This document shows, one piece after another, positions 36,194 to 48,177 of a stretch of DNA of 62,000 bases. The stretch comes from Bugula neritina (taxonomy: Eukaryota > Bryozoa > Gymnolaemata > Cheilostomatida > Bugulidae). Below the pieces are notes generated by a model. That model saw nothing but the letters and a program-made list of their open reading frames with translations. It did no database searches and was not told the DNA's origin. The stretch spans positions 1,835,001 to 1,897,000 of the forward strand of contig OZ037765.1 in assembly GCA_964035545.1 (NCBI GenBank). Direction: 5' to 3'. Each line of letters opens with the position of its first letter. The stretch's first letter is position 1. Made by a program: the position numbers and the translations under genes.

Positions 36194-39100
36194 ATGAAGT
36201 CAGGCATTATTGCGACTATTCTACTCACAATGAAAACTATCTTCCTAGTCAATGGAGCGTACGACCTTTCTGAAAGAGAGGTGGGTTTATAGTCTACAAT
36301 ACTCTGAGTATAAACAGCAGGTAAAATCTGCAAGTCTCAAAATATAGGCAGCGCAGGTAAAATAATTTCAACTCAAAAGTTGACATAATTTTTGATCACT
36401 TTGCTGTTAATGTAAAGATGTTTTATAGTTATGAAACACCTGCGTTTCTATTATTGAAACAATTTACAAAGTAAAGCAAGTTTTTAAAATTTAGTCTCTT
36501 TCAATGTATTAACATGCAGCCAGCTTGAATCTAATAAAAGCCAGTTCTGCCTTTTGCATGAACTTTTCTATTTTGTTTTAAACTTGTGTAGTTTTTTTCT
36601 ATTACAGTTACTATTTTAAATTTTGCACATGTTTTGATGAGAAATTAATTTAAATTATATATCCAAATTGAATTTACTATTTTGCAATATATCTTTATTA
36701 CATAGGTGCAGAGAGCTGGAGCTGTTTGTAGGGGGCTTCTCAGAACCAACCGGTATGCTCCTGGGTTTGTAAGGCTAGCTTTTCATGACTGTGTAGGAGG
36801 GTGCAATGGTTGTATAGACCTTGCAGCACCTGCCAACAAAGGTAAAGCATATTATTCTGTATATTGTATAGCATATGCGCACACTATCATACATAATGGT
36901 AAATTATTATATAATACATAGCAGATACAATATACTACACAGTAGTATATAATTCCGGATTATGCATTGTATAAAGCGTACACACTAATATGGCAGTATA
37001 TTTTTTAGCATCAGCTGAGCTGGATGTGACACTATTTAGCTCTGATTGGCTGTTTTGGGTTTAAAGACACTTTACTTAGTTCTGATTGGTTCATTCAGGT
37101 TTAGAAACACTTTACTCAACTCTGATTAGCTCATTCAGGTTTAGTGACACTTTACTTAGCTCTGATTGGTTCATTTAGGTTTAGAGACGTACATAGAACC
37201 ACTAGATGAGGCATGGAAACTAAGAAGAGTCAAGGAGTATATGAGTAGATCAGACTTCTGGGCTCTTTGCGCCAATGAAGCAGTGCTGCATTCTTTCAAG
37301 TTGGGCCAAGAGGAAAGTGGTTAGTTGTATTCTAGTCACTCTTTTTAATTTGATTGACCATTTTAGTATTACATAAGTCATTGAAGTTTTTAAAACTATA
37401 GTTCACCTTTAATCAATGGGAGTCTTTTAACCAAATCTATATTGAAAGTTATTCTATCTTTAAAAACTGTTTCTTAATGAAAGACTATAACTACAGCTTA
37501 GGACTAATGGATATTGTTATAGATAGTAATTATAATTACATAATTCATGTAATTTCTGATGGTGATAAACAACTATAACATGCACGTACTCTAAATTCAA
37601 TGTACTAGTTACATTATTATTATATAAATATTAGATATTATATTTAAGAAGCTGTTTGAATGCCAATTTTATATTTGCTGCCTTATAACTAGTCTAGTAT
37701 CTTTTCAGAGGAACTGAGGCAAGAACAAGCTTATAAAAAACGAAGAATTCAGCTAGCAAAGCTGAGAAATTCCAGAAGAGCCCGGCAGCCACCTACAAGC
37801 GCTGAGCTGGAAGAGCCTTATCCTGACACTGCCAGTTCTCCACCTTACTTGCCAATAAAGTTTGGGAGGGTTGATTGCCACCCCACCAGCTCTAATCAAA
37901 CATCTGGAAACCAGTTTCCAAGAGGAGAAGCAGGCTTGCGAGAAACTTTAGAATTCTTTAGAAGAAAATTTTACTTCAGTGCAAGAGAGACGGTTGCCCT
38001 TTTAGGTATGTTAGCGGAGAGACGGTTGATCTTTCTGAAAATTTTAGCGGAGAGACGGTTGCATTTTTTAAGCATGTTAGCATAGAGACGGTTGCCCTTC
38101 TAGTTTAGTCAGCGGAGAGACGGTTGCTTTTTTATGTATTTTAGCAGAGGTGGCTGTAGCAGCTTAGTAACCAGCTGGCAGCTACTAGAGTCATTTCAGA
38201 CAAATACATCTTGCAGCCATTTATATGTAATTATTTTTAGAGAATATGACTATAAAACAGACGGTTAGAAAGCTTTTATATTTATATACTGCAGAAAGGG
38301 CACGATAGAAAAAAAAAACAAAAAAGATTGTATAATCCTTATACACTGACTGTTACCTATAGCCTAGTCAGTATGACAATCATGTTTCAGGTGCTCACAC
38401 ACTTGGAGACGCGAAGGCCGCTGCGTCTGGGTTTGAAGGAATGTTCACGGAACACTCGCAGTGGCTGGACAATGAATATTATACCGACATGATCAGAAGA
38501 GCTAAAAAGTGGAGGCAGGTAACTCCTGACTATAAAATAAAAATCTGCATGATAAAAGTTTTGTAAGTTAGAAAAAAGTTCTAGATTCTACTTATACAAA
38601 TGCTGATTGGTGACTCAAAACAAAGTTTAACAATAATTCAACACTTTATCCAAAACTTTTGAAATAGATAACTGGTGCTTAATGCAACTAATTTATAAAT
38701 ATGGAAAAATTTATTAGAGATTTTTTCATTGTTGTTCTTAAAGAGGTAATTACTATCCCAATATTTTACAATATATGCAGAAATATAAATGAGAATAACA
38801 TATCAAAGTGAAGATTCAAGTATAAACATTTGCAATTATTATAGTTGAATTCATAATAACAAAAAAGTTGCGCCCATAACTTCTAAATATAAATTAGGCT
38901 GTTGGACTATAGGGTTAATGTGCAATGTAAGAGAAGCTAAATTCAATTTACAGCTAAACACCGCATTCAGAATTATTGAATGAAGGAAAAAGTTAAAAAC
39001 AATACTTAATAGGCTACACCATTTAATTAACTGCGCATTGAAGGTTAAACATAAATAATAATTTTATGCTTTTTTATTTAGATTAAAAAAAGATTTTCAC

Positions 39101-40500
39101 ATTATCAACTATAATACAGTGGAATAAATTGAAAGAATAAAATTGGATGCAGAGGATTAGTTTTGTATACTTGTACTCTCTATACTTTAGGTGAGTGTGG
39201 GGCAAAGAGGCAGCCAACCAAAATGGCAGTGGGTGAGACCAGCAAAGAACGGAAAATTTGATTTTCTACTCTTAAACTCTGACATCTGTCTGGTCAGAGA
39301 CATAAACCCAGCTTCTTCTGGAAGGTATGGAGTTGTGGGTGATTGTAATAGCTGTATCACCTGTCACTATCTGTCATTATTCGTCACTACTTGTCAGTAC
39401 TTGTTACTACTTGTCACCACTTGTCACTACCTGTCACTACCTGTCATTACTTGTCACCACTTGTCACTACTTGTCACTACCCCTCATTACTTGTCACTAC
39501 CTGTCACTACTTGTCATTACCTGCCACTACCTACCATTACATGTCACTACTTGTCACTACCTCTCATTACTTTTCACCACCTGCCACCACATTTCATTAT
39601 TACCAAATAACTGCATGCTACCAATGCTGTGTTCATAATCTGCCATTTGCACAGAACATTTTGAGATACTTATTGCTGTATACCCTAAATGTCTGGAAAC
39701 ATTTTATTAAAACTCTTAATTTGATGTTAGTCTATCAGTATTCTTATGATTTCACTTGTTTCAGAGTGAACAGCACAGAACCTCCTCAATCATTCACATA
39801 CCCGATAGTTGAACAATATGCAAACAACAATGCATTGTGGATAAGAGAATTCAGTAGAGTAAGTATCGAAATAATTTGTTACATTGTTATTGATATTAGT
39901 CATCAATCTTTTACTCAAAAACGGGATTTAACAATAATCAACACCAGTCTTGCTTGACATATTTTTGACTTTAATTAACAATTTAGTGCTTTCATTGAAA
40001 TTATTTAAACTCATTAAATAATAACAATAATAATAATTTACAAATAACAAGCTGATAATTAACATGACTCATCTGCTTTCTAAATTATAGTTTGCAAATA
40101 TTTGATAAGATTGACCTACAGTCAAGATGACAATATTATAGTTTATTACCAATCCATAACGCGATACAAATCAATGTTTAGTATTATCTCAATATATTAT
40201 ATTACATTATATTATATTATGCATGTTATGTTATGTTATGTTATGTTATGTTATGTTATGTTATTTTGTACTATATTATATTATATTATACTATGTTATG
40301 TTATATTATATTATATTATATTATGTTATACTATATTATATTATATTATGTTATATTATATTATATTATATTGTATTATATTATATTATATTATATTATA
40401 TTATATTATATTGTATAGTTTAACTTGCTTGCAGGTTTTCACAAGAATGATCCATTTGGTTCCAAGGGGAGTAACTCTGCAGCGAGCACGTGCAAACTGA
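36194..40500 (+). CDS. Plant-type (non-animal-superfamily) heme peroxidase, predicted secreted
   Basis: Heme peroxidase of the plant/fungal/bacterial fold, which oxidises small substrates with H2O2. Exons: 36194-36280, 36706-36841, 37179-37319, 37709-38005, 38391-38518, 39191-39324, 39765-39858, 40435-40500; 1083 nt, 360 aa, all phases matching. Residues 1-21 look like a signal peptide. The distal site is RLAFHDC (Arg52, His56); the proximal heme ligand is His223 in GAHTLG. Also visible are DFWAL, GRVDC, FDFLLLNSD and a C-terminal VFTRMIHL helix. Extra cysteines (CVGGCNGC) suggest disulfides. Exon 4 opens with about 50 Lys/Arg- then Pro-rich residues between DFWAL and GRVDC, which looks like a lineage insertion. 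The introns make bacterial contamination or a recent bacterial transfer unlikely. I know this family from some cnidarians and lophotrochozoans; substrate unknown. Confidence 0.93.
37026..37189 (+). repeat. 40-bp tandem repeat spanning the peroxidase exon 3 acceptor site
   Basis: Four copies share CTCTGATTGGTTCATTCAGG, with equivalent points at 37051, 37091, 37131 and 37171. The last, TCATTTAG before 37179, is the acceptor that keeps the frame. The two before it carry stronger-looking TCATTCAG but would frameshift. The first has lost the AG. Confidence 0.9.
37984..38150 (+). repeat. 32-33-bp tandem repeat of the peroxidase exon 4 end
   Basis: AGAGACGGTTG recurs at 37986, 38018, 38051, 38084 and 38116. 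The first copy is coding (ETVALL, just before the proximal-His exon) and has the working donor GTATGT. In later copies the donor has decayed. Confidence 0.9.
39345..39600. repeat. 10-bp minisatellite (CTTGTCACTA)n in peroxidase intron 6
   Basis: About 24 imperfect units (CTGTCACTAC, TTGTCATTAC) begin about 25 nt after the exon 6 donor. Confidence 0.93.
40190..40423. repeat. (ATTAT)n / (GTTAT)n pentanucleotide array in peroxidase intron 7
   Basis: Almost pure A/T/G pentamers end 11 nt before the exon 8 acceptor region. The acceptor keeps a short non-repeat tract TTTAACTTGCTTGCAG. Confidence 0.93.
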
Positions 40501-40852
40501 ACTTCCTGTAGATAACATAGAATAATAATGTCACATACTGTACATAGTTTATTCAAAATTTCTAAGATATGCTAATGTAAGAAAACTGATTTCAAATTAG
40601 GTTAGGATTATCTCAAACTGCATAGCAATTGATTGTTATAAACTTCATAACAGTTTCCATGAACCAAATTACAGAGAATTATTTATGTAATTTTCTGTAA
40701 ATATATACAATTATTTTTCATATTAATTTGTCTTGTTTTGTAATGCAAGTGCTTTCTGCTAAATTCTAAATGCTCATTGCGTAACAAGTGATACAAAAGG
40801 AAAATAACTTGAATTTTTTGTAGTTACTTTGGTATGCAGTACAGAAAACAGA

Positions 40853-40858
40853 AATAAA
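40853..40858 (+). promoter_or_regulatory. Candidate poly(A) signal of the peroxidase gene
   Basis: AATAAA about 350 nt after the peroxidase TGA, followed closely by a second overlapping AATAAA. It is plausible but unproven in AT-rich DNA. Confidence 0.35.
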
Positions 40859-41645
40859 AAATAAACTGAAATGTTTAATAATCAGTAATAATCATAGTTA
40901 TAGCGAGTAGCAGTTACAGTTATGGTCAGTTTTAGTTAGAGTGAATATAAGAGATATTATATTGAGCAACATTTATAGACTTATAGTTATTTTCAGCTAA
41001 AAGAGAAAATTTTCATAGAAAGAAAATGTTTGTTATTTAATATAAATTTAGCGTGCAATTTGAACAACTATTTATTAAGCTATTTTTAGTTTGTATAGCA
41101 TTTTAGGTATTTTATACTGATGACAAATTTTGTTTTATTATAATCAAGTTACGAATTGTTTTGCAATCCTTCATATAACTGTAAATAATGCTTCTTGCTT
41201 TCTCTCTACAATTCTTGGAGTTGTTTGATCTAAAACTAAAAACATCGGAGAAAAAAAAACAAATATTACTATCAAAAGTTAAAGCAAATTAATTACTTAG
41301 ACTACACAGCTATATTACAATATTTTAGCTATATTATACATATATGTTACTAATAAATTCTTTTGAAAACATGTAGTTAAATAAAAAAGTTGAGATATGC
41401 ATTTGAATACTTAATTAAGAGAGTGGTTGAAATAAATTTTCTTTAGTAGCCAGTTGCAAACTACTTGTTGCACTGTTATAAAATAAAATGTTGAGTTACT
41501 ATAACACTTTAATAAGTTTCAGTGTTTAAAAGCCACATCAAACTTAAAGTTTTTCAAATTTGTGTCCATCAACTACACAAAATATGCAAAGCAGGCATTT
41601 AGAAATAAGTAAAAATAAAAATTATATATTTTGCGAAATGAGATT

Positions 41646-41651
41646 TTTATT
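41646..41651 (-). promoter_or_regulatory. Candidate poly(A) signal of the sulfotransferase-like gene
   Basis: AATAAA on the minus strand about 200 nt downstream of the stop at 41854. In such AT-rich sequence chance occurrence is likely, so this is only a candidate. Confidence 0.3.
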
Positions 41652-41853
41652 TCGTTTTCAAAAACAACCAGTATGAAAAGTAATTTTATGGCTTACAAAA
41701 AAAGTCATATTGGGATAATTTAGTATAATCATAGTTTTTATTATAACAAATATAATTATAATATTGCAAATAGCTGCCTTAACACAACATTAAAGTAATA
41801 TAATATATATAAATAATAAATATGTATGTTCACAAAAGAAAATTAACTGTCTA

Positions 41854-44129
41854 TTATATGGTAGGATAGTTGAACAGCTTAAAGTCCAGAGCATACAACT
41901 TTTGTATAGAGTCAGCTGTATGTCTATCGACTGAGTCAATATATGATTGAATGCTATTTATAGAGCTAGCAGCGGCAGCAGTGGAATTTCTAATAGTCTC
42001 TTTTAATAGCTCTTCAAATCTCACAAAATCTTCTGTTTTTGGTCCGATGAATGGAGTGGGAAGTTCCTCTAGTAACGACTCGAATTTCACTGAAATAAGA
42101 AAATTACTAGTGTACAAAGCAAAACTAATTGTATAAAAACTTTATCAATTAACTTTCAAAATTACGAATGAAATCTAAATAGTTCAACAAATATTAAAAA
42201 ATATATAAATAACACTTTAATTTTTACAACATAGCTTAGGCCAGAAAAACAAATTTAGATTGTTTTGGGGTGAATCGTTGTTAAACTTAAACGGTGCAAT
42301 TTTATTTAAACTTTTCTAACCATAATGCAAGCTACATAGTCTGAGGTCAGTGAAAATTTTTATATATTATCAGTTTATAAGACTATATTTTCAAAATGAT
42401 GTTAAAGACTTTGCTTTGCTTTTAATTTCACAAAACTTTAGCCAAATAAAAGATTGAACTATTTATTTCAATTTTCTCTAACATTTCTAAACAAATGCTT
42501 GCATATCTAATAAAATATTCCAATCACATTTGTAAATAATTTGATGCACTAGAAATGAGTGTGTTTGTTTAATTGTCTTTTGTAAAAATTTTTATGTGCA
42601 TAACATTCTTAATTATTATTCATTTGAAAACATTATAGGGTTTTATTTATAAACATAATATGAATAATGGCTTCCCTATATAGGAATTCGGTTGGCATTT
42701 ATCCCAATATATAAGGTGTGAGTTATGGTGTTAAAAGATTATATTTCTTTTTGTAAACCCAGTAATCTATTACAAAAAGCTATATAAAATATTATTAATT
42801 CATCAATACAGATAATTAATACACTTTGTTAGTCACACAGGGGCATATTATATTAATGATTTAGTCCCGTAATATCAGCACTAAATGAGGATATTGTTCA
42901 TAGCTAACATGCAGCTCTAAATGTACAGATATTGGCTTCAATGAAACCCATTCTGAAAGCATAAACGTTTTAATCAGCTATATAAACTATATATTAGAGC
43001 AAGAATCTAAATTAAGCTCTGCTTTTTGATTGGTTTATTGTTGACCTACAAATCCCACGTTTAGTTTGAAACTACTAGAATCTAGATTATTGATTTCAAA
43101 ATAGCAAATGGGGACTTGATTATATAAGCTTATAGGCTTTAAATGCCAGCTTATTATAAATATTAATTTTCAATTTTCTATATTAATTAAAACATTCCAT
43201 TGCTAAGCTTTCATATACTGGACTATGCAATTCATATTATGTATACAAACTTATGAGCAACAAGCAAGGGATAAAGTTACTACACAGGGGATTTAGCAAA
43301 GATTTATTTAGTTCTAAATGCCTCTCCACATTGAACATTCACAGGTAATTACACATGCTTACAGCTTACCTACAGCCGTTAACTTCAGTCTACATACTGA
43401 GCACAGAGTGTGTATCGGTGACAGAGTGGTGTCCAGTTTATTCATACTGAATGAATCATTGGCATGGGAAACCACACACTTCAAAAACTCTTTAAATGTT
43501 AATGCTTTGGACCCTGCTTTCATATGTTTGGTGCATCTAGATGTGTACTTCATAGAACCAATACTGTTATGGTACGCTATCGCTAGTCTGCTCCAGGGGT
43601 TTCTGACCACCACTAGAGATCTGTGATGACTGCTGTCCAGTTTTTCAGGGTGAAGTCTAACTGATGACCTAAGATTTAGTTTCTGAGCTTCGGAATGGAT
43701 AGCTTCCTGTTCAGAAAGTCTATAAAACTGGTGTAACATCATCTTTGTACCTTCAGCTTTTAGCATTGCCTGCTTAAACTCACTGTCGAATGTTTGCGAG
43801 ATCGGGCAGTAAATAAGATTGAGTCGTTGAAAATAAAGCAGCATAGGTGGAGGAGACACCACTGACTTGTTCACAGACTTGCAGACGTCAACTACTCGTG
43901 ATACAGCATCATTTGTCTGTTGAATCGTAGCTACTGTGTATTTGTCAATACCGATACCGAAGGAGTTGCCCGCTCCTTTTGAGACATACACAGACGGGAG
44001 TATCATTGTTAGTAGAAAAAGGATGGTAGATATTATGAGGCCTCTTTTCAGCAGAGCTGACAGCTGAATTCCCAACATTCTTTTACTGTGATGTGTACAG
44101 AAAAGGAGCCATACACTTTCTATTAGCAT
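41854..44129 (-). CDS. Carbohydrate sulfotransferase-like type II membrane protein (sulfotransferase family 2), motifs degenerate
   Basis: Two exons: 44129-43370 and 42089-41854 (996 nt, 331 aa). The first Met is at 44129, and a second Met 18 codons later is an alternative start. A hydrophobic anchor (about 30-49) follows basic residues, giving Golgi type II topology. The C-terminus has the family ending YALDFKLFNYP, and LCSVC plus KFESL match the chondroitin/HNK-1/GalNAc-4 sulfotransferase pattern. The 5'-phosphosulfate-binding region (YCPISQTFDSEF, 107-118) lacks the usual Pro-Lys. The 3'-phosphate region (VVRNPWSRLAIAY) keeps the Arg but has Ile where Ser is usual. It may therefore be a diverged, weak or inactive enzyme, though the reading frame is intact. 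A further 5' exon cannot be excluded, because CTGTGTTTTAG just before the Met resembles an acceptor. Confidence 0.87.
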
Positions 44130-44428
44130 ACTCTAAAACACAGCAGATCTTTTATTAAAATTTATTTGGATATGTAGTCATTTTCATTTTTCTAAAACAT
44201 ATATTTTCATATTTGTTTTCAAGTTACATTTATACTTAAATATTATATAAATGTGTAGAAAATATACTTTTTTCATTTGAATATAATTTTAAGATATTAT
44301 ATTCCATAGCACACAGATCTAGTTACTAAAATTCACAAGAAATTACAAAGCATAAATACAAGTTTTAGAGAAGCTATGACATATATCTAGAAAGCTAAAG
44401 AATACTTCTAGAATGTGTCACCACTTTG

Positions 44429-44510
44429 GGTGGTCTGGTAAAGTATACTGCATTATTCACCATTATGTGTGTGGTCTGGTAAAGTATACTGCATTAATCA
44501 CCATCATGTG
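44429..44510. repeat. 41-bp direct duplication
   Basis: TGGTCTGGTAAAGTATACTG occurs at 44431 and 44472 with flanking identity (GCATTAWTCACCATYATGTG). It lies about 0.3 kb upstream of the sulfotransferase-like start. Confidence 0.9.
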
Positions 44511-45170
44511 TGTCATCGTTTCGTAAGGTAATAAATTTCCTACTGCACACTCCAGCTATGCATTGCTGTAGTCTCCTCAACTTAAACCTCTTTTGGACAA
44601 AACTAAATTGTATTAAAAGTAGCAAAAATGTGTTGAAAATAATAAAAATAGATAAGGCTATACTAATAGCAGCTAAAATAGTAATGCAAGTACCTTAATC
44701 AGTGGAAGCTTTGTCTAAAGTGCACCTGCTAGCACTGATAACCCATTTTCACTTTCTAGTCAGTACAAAGTTTATTGGAATAATGATATCACATTGTAGA
44801 TGTCTGACTATAAAATTATTTAGAAACTCTGTATTACATGGCATGCATAATCCAAAGGTAATTGCCCAACTATAATAAAGGAATAGTTAAAGCAAATACA
44901 ATTGTACAATAATAGCTATAATTGTGATGTTTGATGCCTATCATGAGTGTCGTGATACAATTACAAAACAAACTTAGGCCCGCCCAAAGCTTTTATTATT
45001 CATGACTGAGTCTGCCCATGTGACTGAGTGTATAAATTTGTAAGACAAAATTCGAGTGTAACATAAGTAGCACTTCAGCTACTTCAGCTCCTGGAAAGTA
45101 GCCAAAAACCTGTCGAAGGCTGTCTAATATGATAATTATATTATGATATAAAAAGCTTAATTGAGATATG

Positions 45171-45260
45171 AACACAAGTAAGCACAAGTAAGCACAAGTA
45201 AGCACAAGTAAGCACAAGTAAGCACAAGTAAGCACAAGTAAGCACAAGTAAGCACAAGTA
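45171..45260. repeat. 10-bp repeat (AGCACAAGTA)n, 9 copies
   Basis: Eight exact copies and one near copy, in the intergenic region between the sulfotransferase-like gene and UPF2. There are no spacers, so it is not CRISPR-like. Confidence 0.96.
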
Positions 45261-48133
45261 AATATGTGAGGATGGTATAAAAGGCAGACATTTTTTAGCC
45301 ATCTTGAATTCATAACAAGTTGAATTTTGGTGTTAGTCTCAACTTTATCTGTTTCTCTCAGACTTGTTAAAATGAGCAAAATGTAGGTTTTGGTAAAGCT
45401 GCTTTAAACAGTGAACAGGCAACTCCTTTAGTTACAAATAATCGTGCTTACAGCTTTGTTATTTCTTACAAAACAATTTTGTTTCAGAGTTTAAACTTTA
45501 AAATGTTCAACTAAAAATCACTGCTACAAATCAGCCTTTTGTAAAGCTTGTCTCACAATTCTTTTCTTCCGGTGCTTTAAACTAAACAAAGACTATTTGT
45601 CATAATTTGTATTTATTGACCCTTTTCAGAGCTTCAGTAATTGTTCTCCTGTTGTGCAGCTCATTACTTGATGTAATTGATTAATAGTATCATATAGTAG
45701 CTTTGACTTTGAAGCTTGCATCTTACATTCATGATTCAAAGTTTAGAGATACATGACTCATGCATACTCAAACTATACAAAGCTAAAGGCTATGAAAACG
45801 CTCACAATTTCTGTAGGTTATATATAGATCAAACCTTTCATTAAACTTGCATCACTATTTCAAAATTGATATTTTTATTCTTATCTATTTGTACGATCTA
45901 TATGCATATTGTATCGGTTTGTGTTTGTGTCTGGTTGCAAGATATGCTTTAACTACTAGCCAACTTGGCAACAGGTTTTCGAGTTTATTAGCTGTCAAAT
46001 CGTACCCTAGAAAAATGGGAAACATTAGAAATTGTATAAGTAAGTAGTCACAATATAAATCAAAATTTAAAGGAATACCATGAACATTACAGAATCGAAC
46101 AAATTGACATAAACTATTATAATTCTAATAAACTTACAATATTGATGCGTAGGTAAAATTATTAGCCATCACAATACCGAAACCGATAGTTTATTCTTAC
46201 AAAGAGTGTAAATATGGCGGTTTGATCATGATACACTGACTCATGCAGTACAGTGAATGCACTAGCTCTGCCAGCTAATAGTAGCTTTGGTGAAAGCTTT
46301 GAAGTTTGAAAGCTTTAATGATTGGCTGCCTGCCAATACTTCTGGGTGGCATACCAATACACATATCATTTGAAACCTTTCTTACCTAAAAAAAACTAAC
46401 ATTATACATCGGTTGATATAATATACTGTTCTACTAGCCACTATGTTTAGATTTTGCTGAAATATTAGGAAATTATCTTTTCTAAATCTCTAAAACTAGC
46501 TTGAATATAAATTGTTTCATTGAAGAATGCAGTACTTTAGATTTAGACTAACAACTGTATTATTCAAACTACTTTACATATCAAGTGCACATAACTTCCT
46601 AATTCACTCTATGTATGTTTTTTCTTGAAGCAAAGACCTTTAATTACCACAATTATAGTAGAACAATATAATTGCGAGTTACCATTGAACACTATACAGT
46701 CTAGGTAAAAATTTAGAGCCTAACTAAATCTAACCAGCACACAGATATGTGCACCATCATAATGATGGAGGCTGAAGCATTTTGTGAATATATTATGTAG
46801 GATTATTACAGCCATATTTAAGCTGTCCTCAGAACTTGTAGAATATATTATATTTACATCTAATAAACTATTCTATTTAAGTATTTACACATGTGTGACA
46901 CTATGCTAAAGAATATCACCTTTCTAATCATGTAGAAATGTGCAGTAGAGCTCAATGTGGTGCAGACTAGAAGCACTTACTTATCTAGAAGTATGCAGTA
47001 GATGTCTAGTCATAATGTTCACCCTAATCCATGGAAACAAAGTTATCATAATTCCTTTATCAGCCTTAGATCTTAAGTTATTATTTGTACATATAAACAC
47101 TTTATGTAAAAACAAGAAAACGGTCAAACATTCATGTTTGCAAATTCTATTTATTTTTCTCATGAAAAAAGCAATTAAATTGGCATAAAAAAGAAAAATA
47201 AATCTAATCAGTATTTTAGTATTTGAAGAAAGAATTTTCATAAGTAAACTGTGAAAATTAGGCTATGATGGTTTGTGGAGGCTACAGTCAGTTACTAATA
47301 CCTAAATCTCCTGATATACAATATTATATACAAATATAAGGGTGGACAACTCTCTTGACTATCATCCCATGCTTTGCTACCTTTTCGTTGTGCTACAATA
47401 ACAGATAACAAATGTTCAAACACCACACTGCATAATTAGAAACATCATCAAATAAAGTGTCATTTGCAAGCTTACGGAAAATTTAAAGATGCATTGGGTC
47501 ATTCGAAATATTAATGATTAATGTATTGTGGGCGAAGTTTGGGTATAAAAACAGACCCGACTTTCATGCATATAACAGTGTTACAATTGGAAAAGAAGAT
47601 TTGACATGAAAGTAAAAGTGATTACATAGGTTTAAAAAGATATTTACAGTATGAAAAACGAACTTGGTTGTATTTGATGCGGAAATTTGTAATTTCTGAA
47701 ACCAAAAATTACCTATCGTCAAAATGAGGGGCCAATATGGATGTCCCTGTAAAGAACCTTATTGGTGCATCAGACAGGATATACAGACAGTAATTCTAGT
47801 AGTAACTAAATCCTCATAACTAGTTCTACCTTACAATGCAGTGAATAACCGTTTACACACAACACACTTGAAACAAACAACTAGAGAGTTGAAATATTGA
47901 AACCAAAATGACAGTAAGGCAGGGTCACATGACTGTGGAAGTTTGATAGTAGCACTTCTGTGATTGGCCAAAAGATGAAGCGATTCAACTCTAAAATTTA
48001 CTCAATTGTACCATGAAAGCTAATTAAGTATAATATCATTGGTCGAGAAGTGAATAACTTATCAGCTAACAGCAAAACAGTAGAATGAATATACTAAAAA
48101 CATAAAACATACTAAATACATGAATAACTACAG

Positions 48134-48139
48134 TTTATT
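48134..48139 (-). promoter_or_regulatory. Poly(A) signal of UPF2
   Basis: AATAAA on the minus strand about 40 nt after the UPF2 TAG at 48178-48180. It is the first canonical signal downstream and implies a very short 3' UTR. Confidence 0.55.
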
Positions 48140-48177
48140 CAAGTTGATACAATTATGAAGTCGTAAGTAAAATAGAC

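Larger units (their letters stand above)
40501..41853. other. Convergent 3' region between the peroxidase and sulfotransferase-like genes
   Basis: 1.35 kb of AT-rich sequence holding both 3' UTRs and candidate poly(A) signals. Confidence 0.55.
44130..48177. other. Intergenic region between UPF2 and the sulfotransferase-like gene
   Basis: Contains the 41-bp duplication and the AGCACAAGTA array. TATAAAAA near 47543 has no gene that it obviously serves. Open frames on both strands at 46955-47241 show no family resemblance. Confidence 0.55.

Noticed and set aside
39191-40500. Long plus-strand frames around peroxidase exons 6-8
   Set aside because: Real exon sequence read through into minisatellite introns; the spliced model fits the peroxidase family better.
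46955-47241. Overlapping open frames on both strands
   Set aside because: Neither resembles a known family, and there are no flanking splice sites that extend them.
47538-47552. TATAAAAA box
   Set aside because: No recognisable transcript starts downstream on the plus strand; likely chance in AT-rich DNA.
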